Source: Mesorhizobium_K quangtriensis
GTDB lineage: Bacteria > Pseudomonadota > Alphaproteobacteria > Rhizobiales > Rhizobiaceae
Direction: 5' to 3'
Assembly: GCF_040081925.1 (NCBI RefSeq)
Contig: NZ_JBEBMF010000001.1
Location: 620,001-684,000, forward strand
Length of the DNA: 64,000 bases
Shown: one piece after another, positions 19,550 through 28,499 of the stretch
How positions within the stretch are numbered: the first letter of the stretch is position 1
How the letters are laid out: each line of letters starts with the position of its first letter
The notes under the pieces: model-generated
What the model saw: the letters and a program-made list of their open reading frames with translations, nothing else
Databases searched by the model: none
Told to the model about the DNA's origin: nothing
Program-made: the position numbers and the translations under genes

Positions 19550-20419
19550 CTATTCGGCGGTCTTGTCTGCTCCATCGAGCGGCTGCGGCCGGTGCACCAG
19601 CGTCACCAGCACGAAAGAGATGATCATCAGCAGGTACCATGCGCCCAGCTTGTGGATCGACACAGGCGTCCATTCGTCACCCTGCCCGGGATAGAGCCAG
19701 GCGCGCGACCACGTTCCTATGTTCTCGGCAAACCAGATGAACAGCGCCACCAGCAGGAAGCCGACCAGAAGCGGCATGCGGTGGCGGAAGCGGAAGACGC
19801 GGTAGTGCACGGTCGTGCGCAGGAACAGCACGAACGTCGCCGCGAACAGCACATAGCGGACATCCACCACGAAATGATGGGCGAAGAAATTGATGTAGAT
19901 TGCCGCCGCCAGCAGAATGGTCGCCCATAGCGGTGGGTAGCGCGTGTAGCGCATGTCGAAGATGCGCGTGATGCGCGCGATGTAGGAACCGACGGCCGCA
20001 TACATGAAGCCCGAGAAGAGCGGTACGCCGCCGATCCGGAAGAAGGCTTCTTCCGGATAGATCCACGAGCCGGCGGAGGTCTTGAAGATTTCCATCACCG
20101 TGCCGACGACATGGAAGATCAGGATGACCTTGGCTTCCGAAAGCGTCTCCAGCCGGAAGGCCAGCATCGCAAGCTGGATGGCGAGCGCGGCCAGGAACAG
20201 GAAGTCGTAGCGCGCCAGCCCAAGAGGCTCGGGCGACAGATACTTGGTGGCGATGATGAGGAACAGCATCGCGCCGCCGAACAGGCAGGCCCAGGCCTGC
20301 TTCAGGCCGAAGACGAGGAATTCGACCAGCGCGCCTGAGATGCCATGCGCCGGCAGCCGGTCCAGCACCTGACGCGCGGCATGGTCGATGCGCGCTTCGA
20401 GGGAGGTGAAGCGCTTCAA
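19550..20419 (-). CDS. DUF817 family integral membrane protein
   Basis: This is a 289-residue protein with seven or eight hydrophobic segments and the DUF817 hallmarks VVGTVMEIFKTSAGSWIYPE and VPLFSGFMYAAVGSYIAR. The function is unknown; the conserved Glu, Lys and Trp residues near the membrane could bind a lipid or cofactor. The start is a TTG overlapping the stop of the HAD gene by 4 nt (TTGA), so it is coupled to that gene. Confidence 0.88.
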   Translation of the reverse strand: MKRFTSLEARIDHAARQVLDRLPAHGISGALVEFLVFGLKQAWACLFGGAMLFLIIATKYLSPEPLGLARYDFLFLAALAIQLAMLAFRLETLSEAKVILIFHVVGTVMEIFKTSAGSWIYPEEAFFRIGGVPLFSGFMYAAVGSYIARITRIFDMRYTRYPPLWATILLAAAIYINFFAHHFVVDVRYVLFAATFVLFLRTTVHYRVFRFRHRMPLLVGFLLVALFIWFAENIGTWSRAWLYPGQGDEWTPVSIHKLGAWYLLMIISFVLVTLVHRPQPLDGADKTAE

Positions 20420-21120
20420 GTTTTCTCGACGATCGCGGCGAGGAAGGAGCCGAGGTCGTCGGTAACGAAATCCACATCGTCCTCGTAGTTCTCGTCTTTT
20501 TCCCAGATTTCGGAGAAAGTCGGCTCGAAATTGCGCGGCACCACCAGAACGGTCGTCATACCGAGCGACTTCGGCACCGAAAGGTTGCGCGCCAGGTCCT
20601 CGAACATCACCGCCTTGGGTCCGGTCACTGCGTGCAGCGCGGCGAAGCGTTCATAGGTCTGCCGTGCCGGCTTCGGCGTCAGCCCGGCTGCGACGATGTC
20701 GAAGATGTCGTCGAAATGGTCGAGGATGCCGAGTTGGCGCGCGGCGCGCTCGGCGTGGCTGCGGTTTCCGTTGGTGAAGATGAACTTGCGGCCGGGTAGC
20801 TGGTGGATCGCAGTTCCCAGCGTCGGATCGGGCACCAGCCAGGTGTAGTCGATGTCGTGCACTTTCTGCAGGAAGTCGTCCGAATCGATGCCGTGCCGCT
20901 GGATAAGCCCGGCCAGCGTCGTGCCGTATTCGCGATACAGCTCCTTCTGAAGCTTGCGCGCCTCATCGCGGGGCAGTGACAGCAGCTCGGACACATAGGC
21001 CGTCATCCGCGCATCGATCTGAGAGAACAGGTTCGAGTGATGCGGATAGAGCGTGTTGTCGAGGTCGAACACCCAGTCGGTGACATGAGAGAAGCGGGCG
21101 GTGTCGGGCAGCTGTGTCAT
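20416..21120 (-). CDS. HAD-superfamily pyrimidine 5'-nucleotidase
   Basis: This is a 234-residue HAD hydrolase of the SDT1/TIGR01993 type. The nucleophile motif WVFDLDNTLYPHHSNLF is at about residues 16-32. Motif II is FIFTNGNRSHAERAA, and motifs III/IV are PKPARQTYERF and MFEDLARNL. Relatives dephosphorylate UMP, CMP or pyrimidine analogues. DUF817 follows with a 4-nt overlap. Confidence 0.88.
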   Translation of the reverse strand: MTQLPDTARFSHVTDWVFDLDNTLYPHHSNLFSQIDARMTAYVSELLSLPRDEARKLQKELYREYGTTLAGLIQRHGIDSDDFLQKVHDIDYTWLVPDPTLGTAIHQLPGRKFIFTNGNRSHAERAARQLGILDHFDDIFDIVAAGLTPKPARQTYERFAALHAVTGPKAVMFEDLARNLSVPKSLGMTTVLVVPRNFEPTFSEIWEKDENYEDDVDFVTDDLGSFLAAIVEKT

Positions 21121-21285
21121 GCGGGTTCTATGTCACAAATCCGTGTGAGCAACCACAGGCCGATCACGGCGGATTTATGTGCCCAACTGTCGCGAAAGGG
21201 TCCATCGCATAAAATTTTAAGAGAGCAGGAAAGCACGCATTCACGGCCGCCTGTCATTGACGCTCCTGGGACGCGGGAGCAGTGC

Positions 21286-22041
21286 ATGAATCGAATTTTT
21301 CTGAAGTCCATGGCCGTTGCCTTCTCGTCGCTGGCGGCCTCTGTCCTTCTCGCCTTGATCATCGTTCCGGCAATCGGCGGCTCAATCGACGGCAACGCCT
21401 GGCTGATGCTGACCATATGCCCGCTCGCCATCGCCTGGCCTGCCAGCGCCTTCACCTTCTGGCAGGGTGAGAAGTTGAAGCGCGCCCATGGCGACCTCGC
21501 CCGCGCCCACGCGGAACTCGCCGACGCTCATGCCAAGCTGGAGGAGAAGTCGCGGCGCGATCCCATGACGGGCATGCTCAACCGTGAAACCTTTTTCGCT
21601 GCCCTCGATCGCTCGCGTCGCAAGAGCGATCGCGGCGCGCTGCTCATCATAGATGCCGACCACTTCAAGAAGATCAACGACAGTTTCGGCCATCTCACCG
21701 GCGACAAGGCGCTGCTGGAGATCGCCGCCGCGATCAGCCGCGCGGTCCGCTCCGGCGACATCCTTGGCCGCATCGGTGGCGAGGAGTTCGCCGCCTTCCT
21801 GATGGGGGCGAGCGATCAGGAGGCGATCCGCGTCGCCGAGCGCGTCCGTCACGAGGTCGAGCTCATCCGGTTTCAGCCGATGGACGAACGGGTCGTGCCA
21901 CTCACCGTGTCGATCGGCGGAACGATCTGCAGGAGCGAAGCGAATGTCTCGGAACTCATGCGCGCCGCCGACAAGCACCTCTACGAGGCGAAGAACCGCG
22001 GCCGCAACCTCGCCATTTTCGATGTTCACGCTGCGGCCTGA
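21286..22041 (+). CDS. Membrane-anchored diguanylate cyclase (GGDEF)
   Basis: This is a 251-residue protein with two N-terminal membrane segments (about residues 8-28 and 35-57), a short coiled coil and a GGDEF domain. The active-site motif is GGEEF. RSGD lies exactly five residues before it, which is the RxxD inhibitory site that binds c-di-GMP and gives product feedback. DADHFKKINDSFGH carries the metal- and base-binding residues. It has no EAL partner domain. Start at 21286 gives the membrane helix directly after the Met. The stop is followed by a RIME-like palindrome. Confidence 0.93.
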   Translation: MNRIFLKSMAVAFSSLAASVLLALIIVPAIGGSIDGNAWLMLTICPLAIAWPASAFTFWQGEKLKRAHGDLARAHAELADAHAKLEEKSRRDPMTGMLNRETFFAALDRSRRKSDRGALLIIDADHFKKINDSFGHLTGDKALLEIAAAISRAVRSGDILGRIGGEEFAAFLMGASDQEAIRVAERVRHEVELIRFQPMDERVVPLTVSIGGTICRSEANVSELMRAADKHLYEAKNRGRNLAIFDVHAAA

Positions 22042-22042
22042 C

Positions 22043-22086
22043 GCATGTCTCCCGAAAGTGGTCACCGGTTTGGGATGAGGACATGC
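22043..22086. repeat. RIME-like rhizobial palindrome between two convergent genes
   Basis: GCATGT and ACATGC form the ends of a 44-bp imperfect palindrome whose inner arms contain CCCGAAAGTGG and CCGGTTTGGG. This matches the general form of Rhizobium-specific intergenic mosaic elements as I remember them (GCATG...CCGAAA.TGG...CCGGTTT.GG...CATGC). It lies 1 bp after the GGDEF stop and 10 bp from the cyclase stop, so it may end transcription from both sides. Confidence 0.7.
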
Positions 22087-22096
22087 GCAGAAACCG

Positions 22097-23284
22097 TCAG
22101 TACGCATAAACCGGCTGCAGCCCCTCAAAACCCTTAAAGGCGGCCTCCGCGACCAATCTCGGCGGCAGGCAGAGATGTTCGAGCGCGGCCGCCGAAGCAA
22201 CGCGCGGCTGGTCGAGTTCGGACGCGGCCGCGAGAAGGCGCGCGGCGTAGTTGACCGGCTGGCCGATCGCCGTGAAATCCAGCCGGTTGGCGCCACCGAT
22301 ATTGCCGTACAGAAAACGACCAGCGTGTATGGCAGAGCGGAAACCGACCATCTTACCGACCTCGGCCTCGGCGAGCGCCTTCTCGCCTTCCATCACCGTC
22401 TCGCTGGCCGCCTTCACCGCGCCGGCAAGCGAGATGTCCTTGCCATAGGGAAAGATCGCAAAGAAGCCGTCGCCAAGGAATTTCAGAATCTCGCCGCCAT
22501 GCGCTTCCACCGGCGGCACCATAACGTCATAGGCGGCGTTGAGCAGCGTCACCAGTTCAGCGCCTGAACGCGTGCTGGAAAGCCCCGCGAAGCCGATCAG
22601 GTCGGTAAACAGGATCGCTGCGTCGATCTCCTCGCCGTCGCCGCGGTGGATGCGGCCCTGAAGGATCTGCTCTCCACTGTTGCGCCCGACATAAGCCGAG
22701 ATGATCGAGGCCGCGTTCAGCCTGAGCAGATAGGCCTCCACCAGCCGCGCGAACGGCCTGCGGATGCGCTCGAAGACGGCGATAGCATCGTCGCTCCAGC
22801 CATCCGGATGTTTGGTCGACCAGGTTACGGCATGCGTCTCGCCGGTCGTGAAGATCAGCGGCTGCGCCACATAGTCGGTGAAACCTTCTGCCACCAGCTC
22901 CCTGAGGATAAGGTAATCCGACAGCATGTTGGGATTGGTCAGCCGGCGGCGGATCGTGACCTGCTTCGACGTGACCACGGGCAGCGGATTCTTGACGTAT
23001 TCGTCGCGGGAATAGAGGTCGATGCCTCCCTCTGACATCGCGACCCCGCCCTCCGGCGTCCACAGCAGGCGCCGCCCGGCGATATTGGGGTGCAGGGTTC
23101 CGACAAACAGCGCGAAGCGGCCGATCGGCAGTCCCGCGCCCACGAGGCGGCGGCCGATCACGTCCAGCGTCCGGGTCATGCCACCCGGCCGCGCACCGTC
23201 GATCATCCAGTCGACCAGTTCCTCGATCGCGACCGTGTCGATCATCCGCCGTCCCGAATTGCGCCGTCGACCGAAGCCTAGCAT
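22097..23284 (-). CDS. Class III adenylate/guanylate cyclase with N-terminal sensor region
   Basis: This is a 395-residue soluble protein. The first ~200 residues form a conserved region common in rhizobial cyclases (IDTVAIEELVDWMIDGARPG, and RRPFARLVEAYLLR at the end). The catalytic domain follows: AILFTDLIGFAGLSS (first metal aspartate), EILKFLGDGFFAIFP (second metal aspartate region) and DFTAIGQPVNYAARL (transition-state region). The purine-selecting residues are not certain enough to choose ATP or GTP. A start 39 nt downstream (MIDTVAIEE) is equally plausible. Confidence 0.9.
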   Translation of the reverse strand: MLGFGRRRNSGRRMIDTVAIEELVDWMIDGARPGGMTRTLDVIGRRLVGAGLPIGRFALFVGTLHPNIAGRRLLWTPEGGVAMSEGGIDLYSRDEYVKNPLPVVTSKQVTIRRRLTNPNMLSDYLILRELVAEGFTDYVAQPLIFTTGETHAVTWSTKHPDGWSDDAIAVFERIRRPFARLVEAYLLRLNAASIISAYVGRNSGEQILQGRIHRGDGEEIDAAILFTDLIGFAGLSSTRSGAELVTLLNAAYDVMVPPVEAHGGEILKFLGDGFFAIFPYGKDISLAGAVKAASETVMEGEKALAEAEVGKMVGFRSAIHAGRFLYGNIGGANRLDFTAIGQPVNYAARLLAAASELDQPRVASAAALEHLCLPPRLVAEAAFKGFEGLQPVYAY

Positions 23285-23305
23285 GCCGTCGCGTTTCCGG
23301 AAGCG

Positions 23306-24898
23306 TTATGCAGCTTTATCTCGAACCTGATAGTCCTTGATCGCCGCGAAGCGGATATCCTTCCAGCGGTCGGCCTCGTAGTTCAGGCCGAACTCGTGGG
23401 GGGCGAGGAACACCGGGTCGCCGTCGAGGTCGCGTGCGATGTCGCCGCGATGGCTCTCGATGAAGCGCTCCACGTCGAGCTTGTTGTCGCCGGAAATCCA
23501 GCGGCAGACCGAGAAGCGCGCCACCTCGAAGTCGACCGGCAGGCCGTATTCGACGTTCAGCCGCTCCTTCAGCACGTCGAGCTGCAGCGCGCCGACGACG
23601 CCGACGATGGCCGGCGAGCCGTCTTCCGGCTGGAACAGCTGCACAACCCCTTCCTCGGCCATCTGCTGCAGCGCTTCCTTCAGCTTCTTGGCCTTCATGG
23701 CGTCGCCGAGGCGCACGCGCCGCAGGATTTCCGGTGCGAAGTTGGGCACGCCCCGGAACAATATGTCTTCGCCTTCGGTCAGGGTATCGCCGATGCGCAG
23801 CGTTCCGTGGTTCGGAATGCCGACCACGTCGCCGGCATAGGCCTCGTCGGCGGTGATGCGGCTGCGCGCGAAGAAGAACTGCGGCGCACTCAGCGACATC
23901 GGCTTGCCGGTACGCACCAGCTTGGCTTTCATGCCGCGCTCCAGCGTGCCCGAGCACACGCGCACGAAGGCGATGCGGTCGCGATGGTTCGGGTCCATGT
24001 TGGCCTGGATCTTGAACACGAAGCTGGTCATCTTCGGTTCGGTGGCATGCACCACGCGCGTGTCGGCTTCCTGGTCGCGCGGCGGCGGGGCGTAATCACC
24101 CAGCCCTTCGATCAGATCGCGCACGCCGAAATTGCGCAGCGCCGAGCCGAAATAGACCGGCGTCAGGTGGCCCTCGCGAAACGCTTTCATGTCGAAGGGA
24201 CGGCAGGCCTCGCGCGCCAGTTCGAGTTCCTCGATCAGCGTCGCCCGCTCGTTTTCCGGCAGCAGGCCGGCGACATTTTCGGAATCCGCGCCATTGACCT
24301 TGGTGCGCTCGGCCTCGGCATCGCCGCGCCGCACAGCGTTCTGCGCAAGGTGGTAGGTGCCGGCAAACGTCTTGCCCTGTCCGATTGGCCAGGTGATCGG
24401 CGCGGTATCGAGCGCCAGCTTCTGCTCGATCTCGTCGAGGATCTCGAACGTGTTGCGGGCCTCGCGGTCCATCTTGTTGACGAAGGTGACGATCGGGATG
24501 TCGCGCAGGCGGCAAACCTCGAACAGCTTCAGCGTTCGCGGCTCGATGCCCTTGGCCGCGTCGATGACCATGACTGCCGAGTCCACCGCCGACAGCGTGC
24601 GATAGGTATCGTCGGCAAAATCCTCGTGGCCTGGCGTGTCGAGCAGGTTGAAGACGTTATCGCCATATTCGAAGGTCATCACGGAGGTGACGACCGAGAT
24701 GCCGCGCTCCCGCTCGATCTTCATCCAGTCGGAGCGCGTGTTCATGCGGTCCTTCTTGGCCTTAACCTCGCCGGCGAGCTGGATCGCGCCGCCGAACAGC
24801 AGCAGCTTCTCGGTCAGCGTCGTCTTGCCGGCGTCAGGATGCGCGATGATCGCAAAGGTGCGGCGGCGGGCAACCGCCCGGCTGAGGTCTTCGGCCAT
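23306..24898 (-). CDS. prfC: Peptide chain release factor 3
   Basis: This is a 530-residue translational GTPase that recycles RF1/RF2 from the ribosome. GTPase motifs are AHPDAGKTTLTEKLLL (G1), a G2 region in RERGISVVTSVMTFEY, DTPGHEDF (G3) and NKMDREA (G4). Domain II and the RF3 C-terminal region (ICRW.-like FSVCRWISGD near residue 480) follow. Length equals E. coli RF3 (529). Confidence 0.97.
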   Translation of the reverse strand: MAEDLSRAVARRRTFAIIAHPDAGKTTLTEKLLLFGGAIQLAGEVKAKKDRMNTRSDWMKIERERGISVVTSVMTFEYGDNVFNLLDTPGHEDFADDTYRTLSAVDSAVMVIDAAKGIEPRTLKLFEVCRLRDIPIVTFVNKMDREARNTFEILDEIEQKLALDTAPITWPIGQGKTFAGTYHLAQNAVRRGDAEAERTKVNGADSENVAGLLPENERATLIEELELAREACRPFDMKAFREGHLTPVYFGSALRNFGVRDLIEGLGDYAPPPRDQEADTRVVHATEPKMTSFVFKIQANMDPNHRDRIAFVRVCSGTLERGMKAKLVRTGKPMSLSAPQFFFARSRITADEAYAGDVVGIPNHGTLRIGDTLTEGEDILFRGVPNFAPEILRRVRLGDAMKAKKLKEALQQMAEEGVVQLFQPEDGSPAIVGVVGALQLDVLKERLNVEYGLPVDFEVARFSVCRWISGDNKLDVERFIESHRGDIARDLDGDPVFLAPHEFGLNYEADRWKDIRFAAIKDYQVRDKAA

Positions 24899-24981
24899 AT
24901 CGGGATTCCATTGGATGGCCGGCTATATAGCCATGCGCGACGGCCCTGTCGAGAAAGGGCAGCGCCTCTTTCCAGGCGGCC

Positions 24982-25656
24982 CTACCGCCGCGCCTTGTCC
25001 GCCGCCGACCGTATCGCCTCGATATTGGCGCGGTAGCTCGCTTCCGTACCGCCTTTGAAGATCGCGCTGCCGGCGACCAGCACGTCGGCCCCGGCCGCCA
25101 CCACCAGCGGCGCGGTGTCGGGCGCGACGCCGCCGTCGATCTCGATCCGGATCGGCCGGTCGCCGATCAGCGCCTTGACGCGCCGCACCTTGTCGACCAC
25201 CGCGCTGATAAAACTCTGCCCGCCAAAGCCCGGATTGACCGTCATCACGAGGATCAGGCTCAGCCGGTCGAGCACATATTCGATCGCGCTTTCGGGCGTC
25301 GCCGGGTTGATCGCCACGCCCGCCGTCTTGCCGAGTTCGCGGATGGCGTGCAGCGAGCGGTCGAGATGCGGCCCGGCCTCGGCATGCACCGTGATGTTGT
25401 CGCAACCCGCGTCGGCGAAGGCCGCGAGATAGGCGTCCGTCGGCGCGATCATCAGATGCGCGTCGAAAAGCTTCTTCGTCCGCCCCCGGATCGCCTTGAT
25501 GATCGGCGGCCCGAAAGTGATGTTGGGCACGAAATGGCCGTCCATCACGTCGAGATGGATCCAGTCGGCGCCGGCGCGGTCGATCGCCTCGACCTCCTCG
25601 CCCAGCCGCGAGAAATCCGCCGAAAGCACCGACGGCGCAATGATCGTTTTGCTCAT
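24982..25656 (-). CDS. rpe: Ribulose-phosphate 3-epimerase
   Basis: This is a 224-residue TIM-barrel enzyme that interconverts ribulose 5-phosphate and xylulose 5-phosphate. Signatures are HLDVMDGHFVPNITFGP, which includes metal-ligand His and catalytic Asp, VMTVNPGFGGQSFI and EIDGGVAPDTAPLVVAAGAD (second catalytic Asp and phosphate loop). It is divergent from lepA across about 100 bp. Confidence 0.97.
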   Translation of the reverse strand: MSKTIIAPSVLSADFSRLGEEVEAIDRAGADWIHLDVMDGHFVPNITFGPPIIKAIRGRTKKLFDAHLMIAPTDAYLAAFADAGCDNITVHAEAGPHLDRSLHAIRELGKTAGVAINPATPESAIEYVLDRLSLILVMTVNPGFGGQSFISAVVDKVRRVKALIGDRPIRIEIDGGVAPDTAPLVVAAGADVLVAGSAIFKGGTEASYRANIEAIRSAADKARR

Positions 25657-25754
25657 GCCTTCCCATGTCGCCGTCCTGCCGCCGCGTCAAGGCCTGCGCC
25701 CGGCTTTCCAGCGCGCGCTTGTGGAACAAAAGCCCGCCTGCTAAAGCGCCGGCC

Positions 25755-27569
<1,815 letters not shown>

Positions 27570-27573
27570 CCCC

Positions 27574-27744
27574 TGATCCTCCCCCGTTCACGGGGGAGGG
27601 GGGCCATGCGAAGCATGGTGGAGGGGGTATCTGATCCTCCCCCGTTCACGGGGGAGGGGGACCATGCGCAGCATGGTGGAGGGGGCATCTGATCCTCCCC
27701 TGCGAAGCGGGGGAGGGGGACCGCCGAAGGCGGTGGAGGGGGCA
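27574..27744. repeat. Three tandem hairpin repeat units (58, 58 and 55 bp) directly after lepA
   Basis: Units start at 27574, 27632 and 27690. Each contains two palindromes: a GC-rich one of the form CTCCCCC-loop-GGGGGAG, then CCATGC-(GAA/GCA)-GCATGG. In the third unit both stems differ in sequence, the second being CCGCC-GAA-GGCGG, but they remain paired. The first hairpin begins 9 bp after the lepA stop and could act as its terminator. The same unit occurs in inverted orientation at 28141-28209. Confidence 0.85.
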
Positions 27745-27771
27745 GGCATGCGAAGGAGGAGCGGGCACAGC

Positions 27772-28128
27772 TCAACCTCCCGCCGCCTCTGCAATCATGA
27801 CCAGCATTCCCTCCAGCGCCCGCTCATCCAGAATGTCGGTCGCCGCGATGCGCATCACACGAATGCCGCGCTCCGCCAGCCACCGGTCCCGTCGCAAATC
27901 GTGCAGCATCTGCTCGGGCAGGTCGTGATGCGCCCCGTCAACCTCCACCGCCAGCCTTCCTTCCGCATGAAAGAAGTCGAGAACATAGGGGCCGACCGGA
28001 TGCTGCCGTCGGAAGCGCAGCCCGTTCAGACGCCGGCCGCGAAGGCAGTCCCATAGGATCACCTCCGGCAGGCTCAATTCCCGGCGGAGCCGTTTCGCGC
28101 GCTGGAATGTCCGTCGTTCCGCCCTCAT
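27772..28128 (-). CDS. DUF559 domain protein (Vsr-like endonuclease fold)
   Basis: This is a 118-residue single-domain protein. It shows the DUF559 pattern: LPEVILWDCLRGRRL at residues 20-34, FRRQHPVGPYVLDFF at 39-53, then AVEVDGAHH at 60-68. Asp51, Glu62 and Asp64 are candidate metal ligands of a PD-(D/E)XK-type nuclease related to the very-short-patch-repair endonuclease Vsr. No activity is established for such solo proteins. The gene is bracketed by hairpin repeat units in opposite orientations and lies inside the islet after lepA. Confidence 0.88.
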   Translation of the reverse strand: MRAERRTFQRAKRLRRELSLPEVILWDCLRGRRLNGLRFRRQHPVGPYVLDFFHAEGRLAVEVDGAHHDLPEQMLHDLRRDRWLAERGIRVMRIAATDILDERALEGMLVMIAEAAGG

Positions 28129-28140
28129 CGACCGCCTGGC

Positions 28141-28209
28141 GCCCCCTCCACCATGCCCCCTCCACCATGCTTCGCATGGTCCCCCTCCCCCGTAAACGGG
28201 GGAGGATCA
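28141..28209. repeat. Inverted copy of the hairpin repeat unit, upstream of the DUF559 gene
   Basis: Read on the minus strand, this is the same unit as those at 27574-27744: a CTCCCCC-loop-GGGGGAG palindrome, then CCATGC-GAA-GCATGG and GGTGGAGGGGG, with the last ~14 bp repeated once. It directly touches the second copy of the lepA tail. The DUF559 gene is therefore flanked by this repeat in inverted orientation. Confidence 0.85.
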
Positions 28210-28396
28210 CGCAAGCTTCGACAAGCAGAAAGAGAACAAGAAGCGCATGCGCCAGTTCGGCAAGGGTGAGGAGCGGTCTGCCGAAGGCAGATCGATCGAC
28301 AACGATTTGTCGATTGAAGCGACGAACGCCCGGAGCCATGGCGAAGGGCCGATCCCGCAGGAAGCGTTCATCCAGGCGCTGAAGATGGGAGATTAG
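28210..28396 (+). pseudogene. Second, diverged copy of the lepA 3' end with an in-frame palindromic insertion
   Basis: From 28210 the sequence aligns with lepA from 27462 to its stop. A 2-bp deletion at the start is followed by DKQKENKKRMRQFGK, against DKQKEGKKRMRQFGK in lepA. The two codons GTC GAC of lepA are then replaced by 29 codons (28265-28351) reading GEERSAEGRSIDNDLSIEAT and onward. The lepA sequence resumes as IPQEAFIQALKMGD and a TAG stop. Outside the insertion only a few bases differ, mostly synonymous. The insertion keeps the frame and contains two perfect inverted repeats: TCTGCC-GAA-GGCAGA (28277-28291) and ATCGACAA-CGAT-TTGTCGAT (28295-28314). There is no start codon or upstream lepA sequence, so it is a fragment. 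Confidence 0.9.
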
Positions 28397-28499
28397 GGGG
28401 GCGCTTGACGTGTCACGGTCTATCGCTGCCAACGAACAACTTGACCCGGCCTAAGACCAAGGACATCCTTTCTTCAGTGTGAACTCGGGGCTGAATGAA

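Noticed and set aside
23396..25036. A 546-codon open frame on the plus strand opposite prfC
   Set aside because: It is a shadow of prfC with no recognisable domain; prfC itself is unmistakable.
27574..27744. A CRISPR array
   Set aside because: The repeat units are contiguous, with no unique spacers of constant length and no cas genes nearby. They are palindromic tandem repeats.
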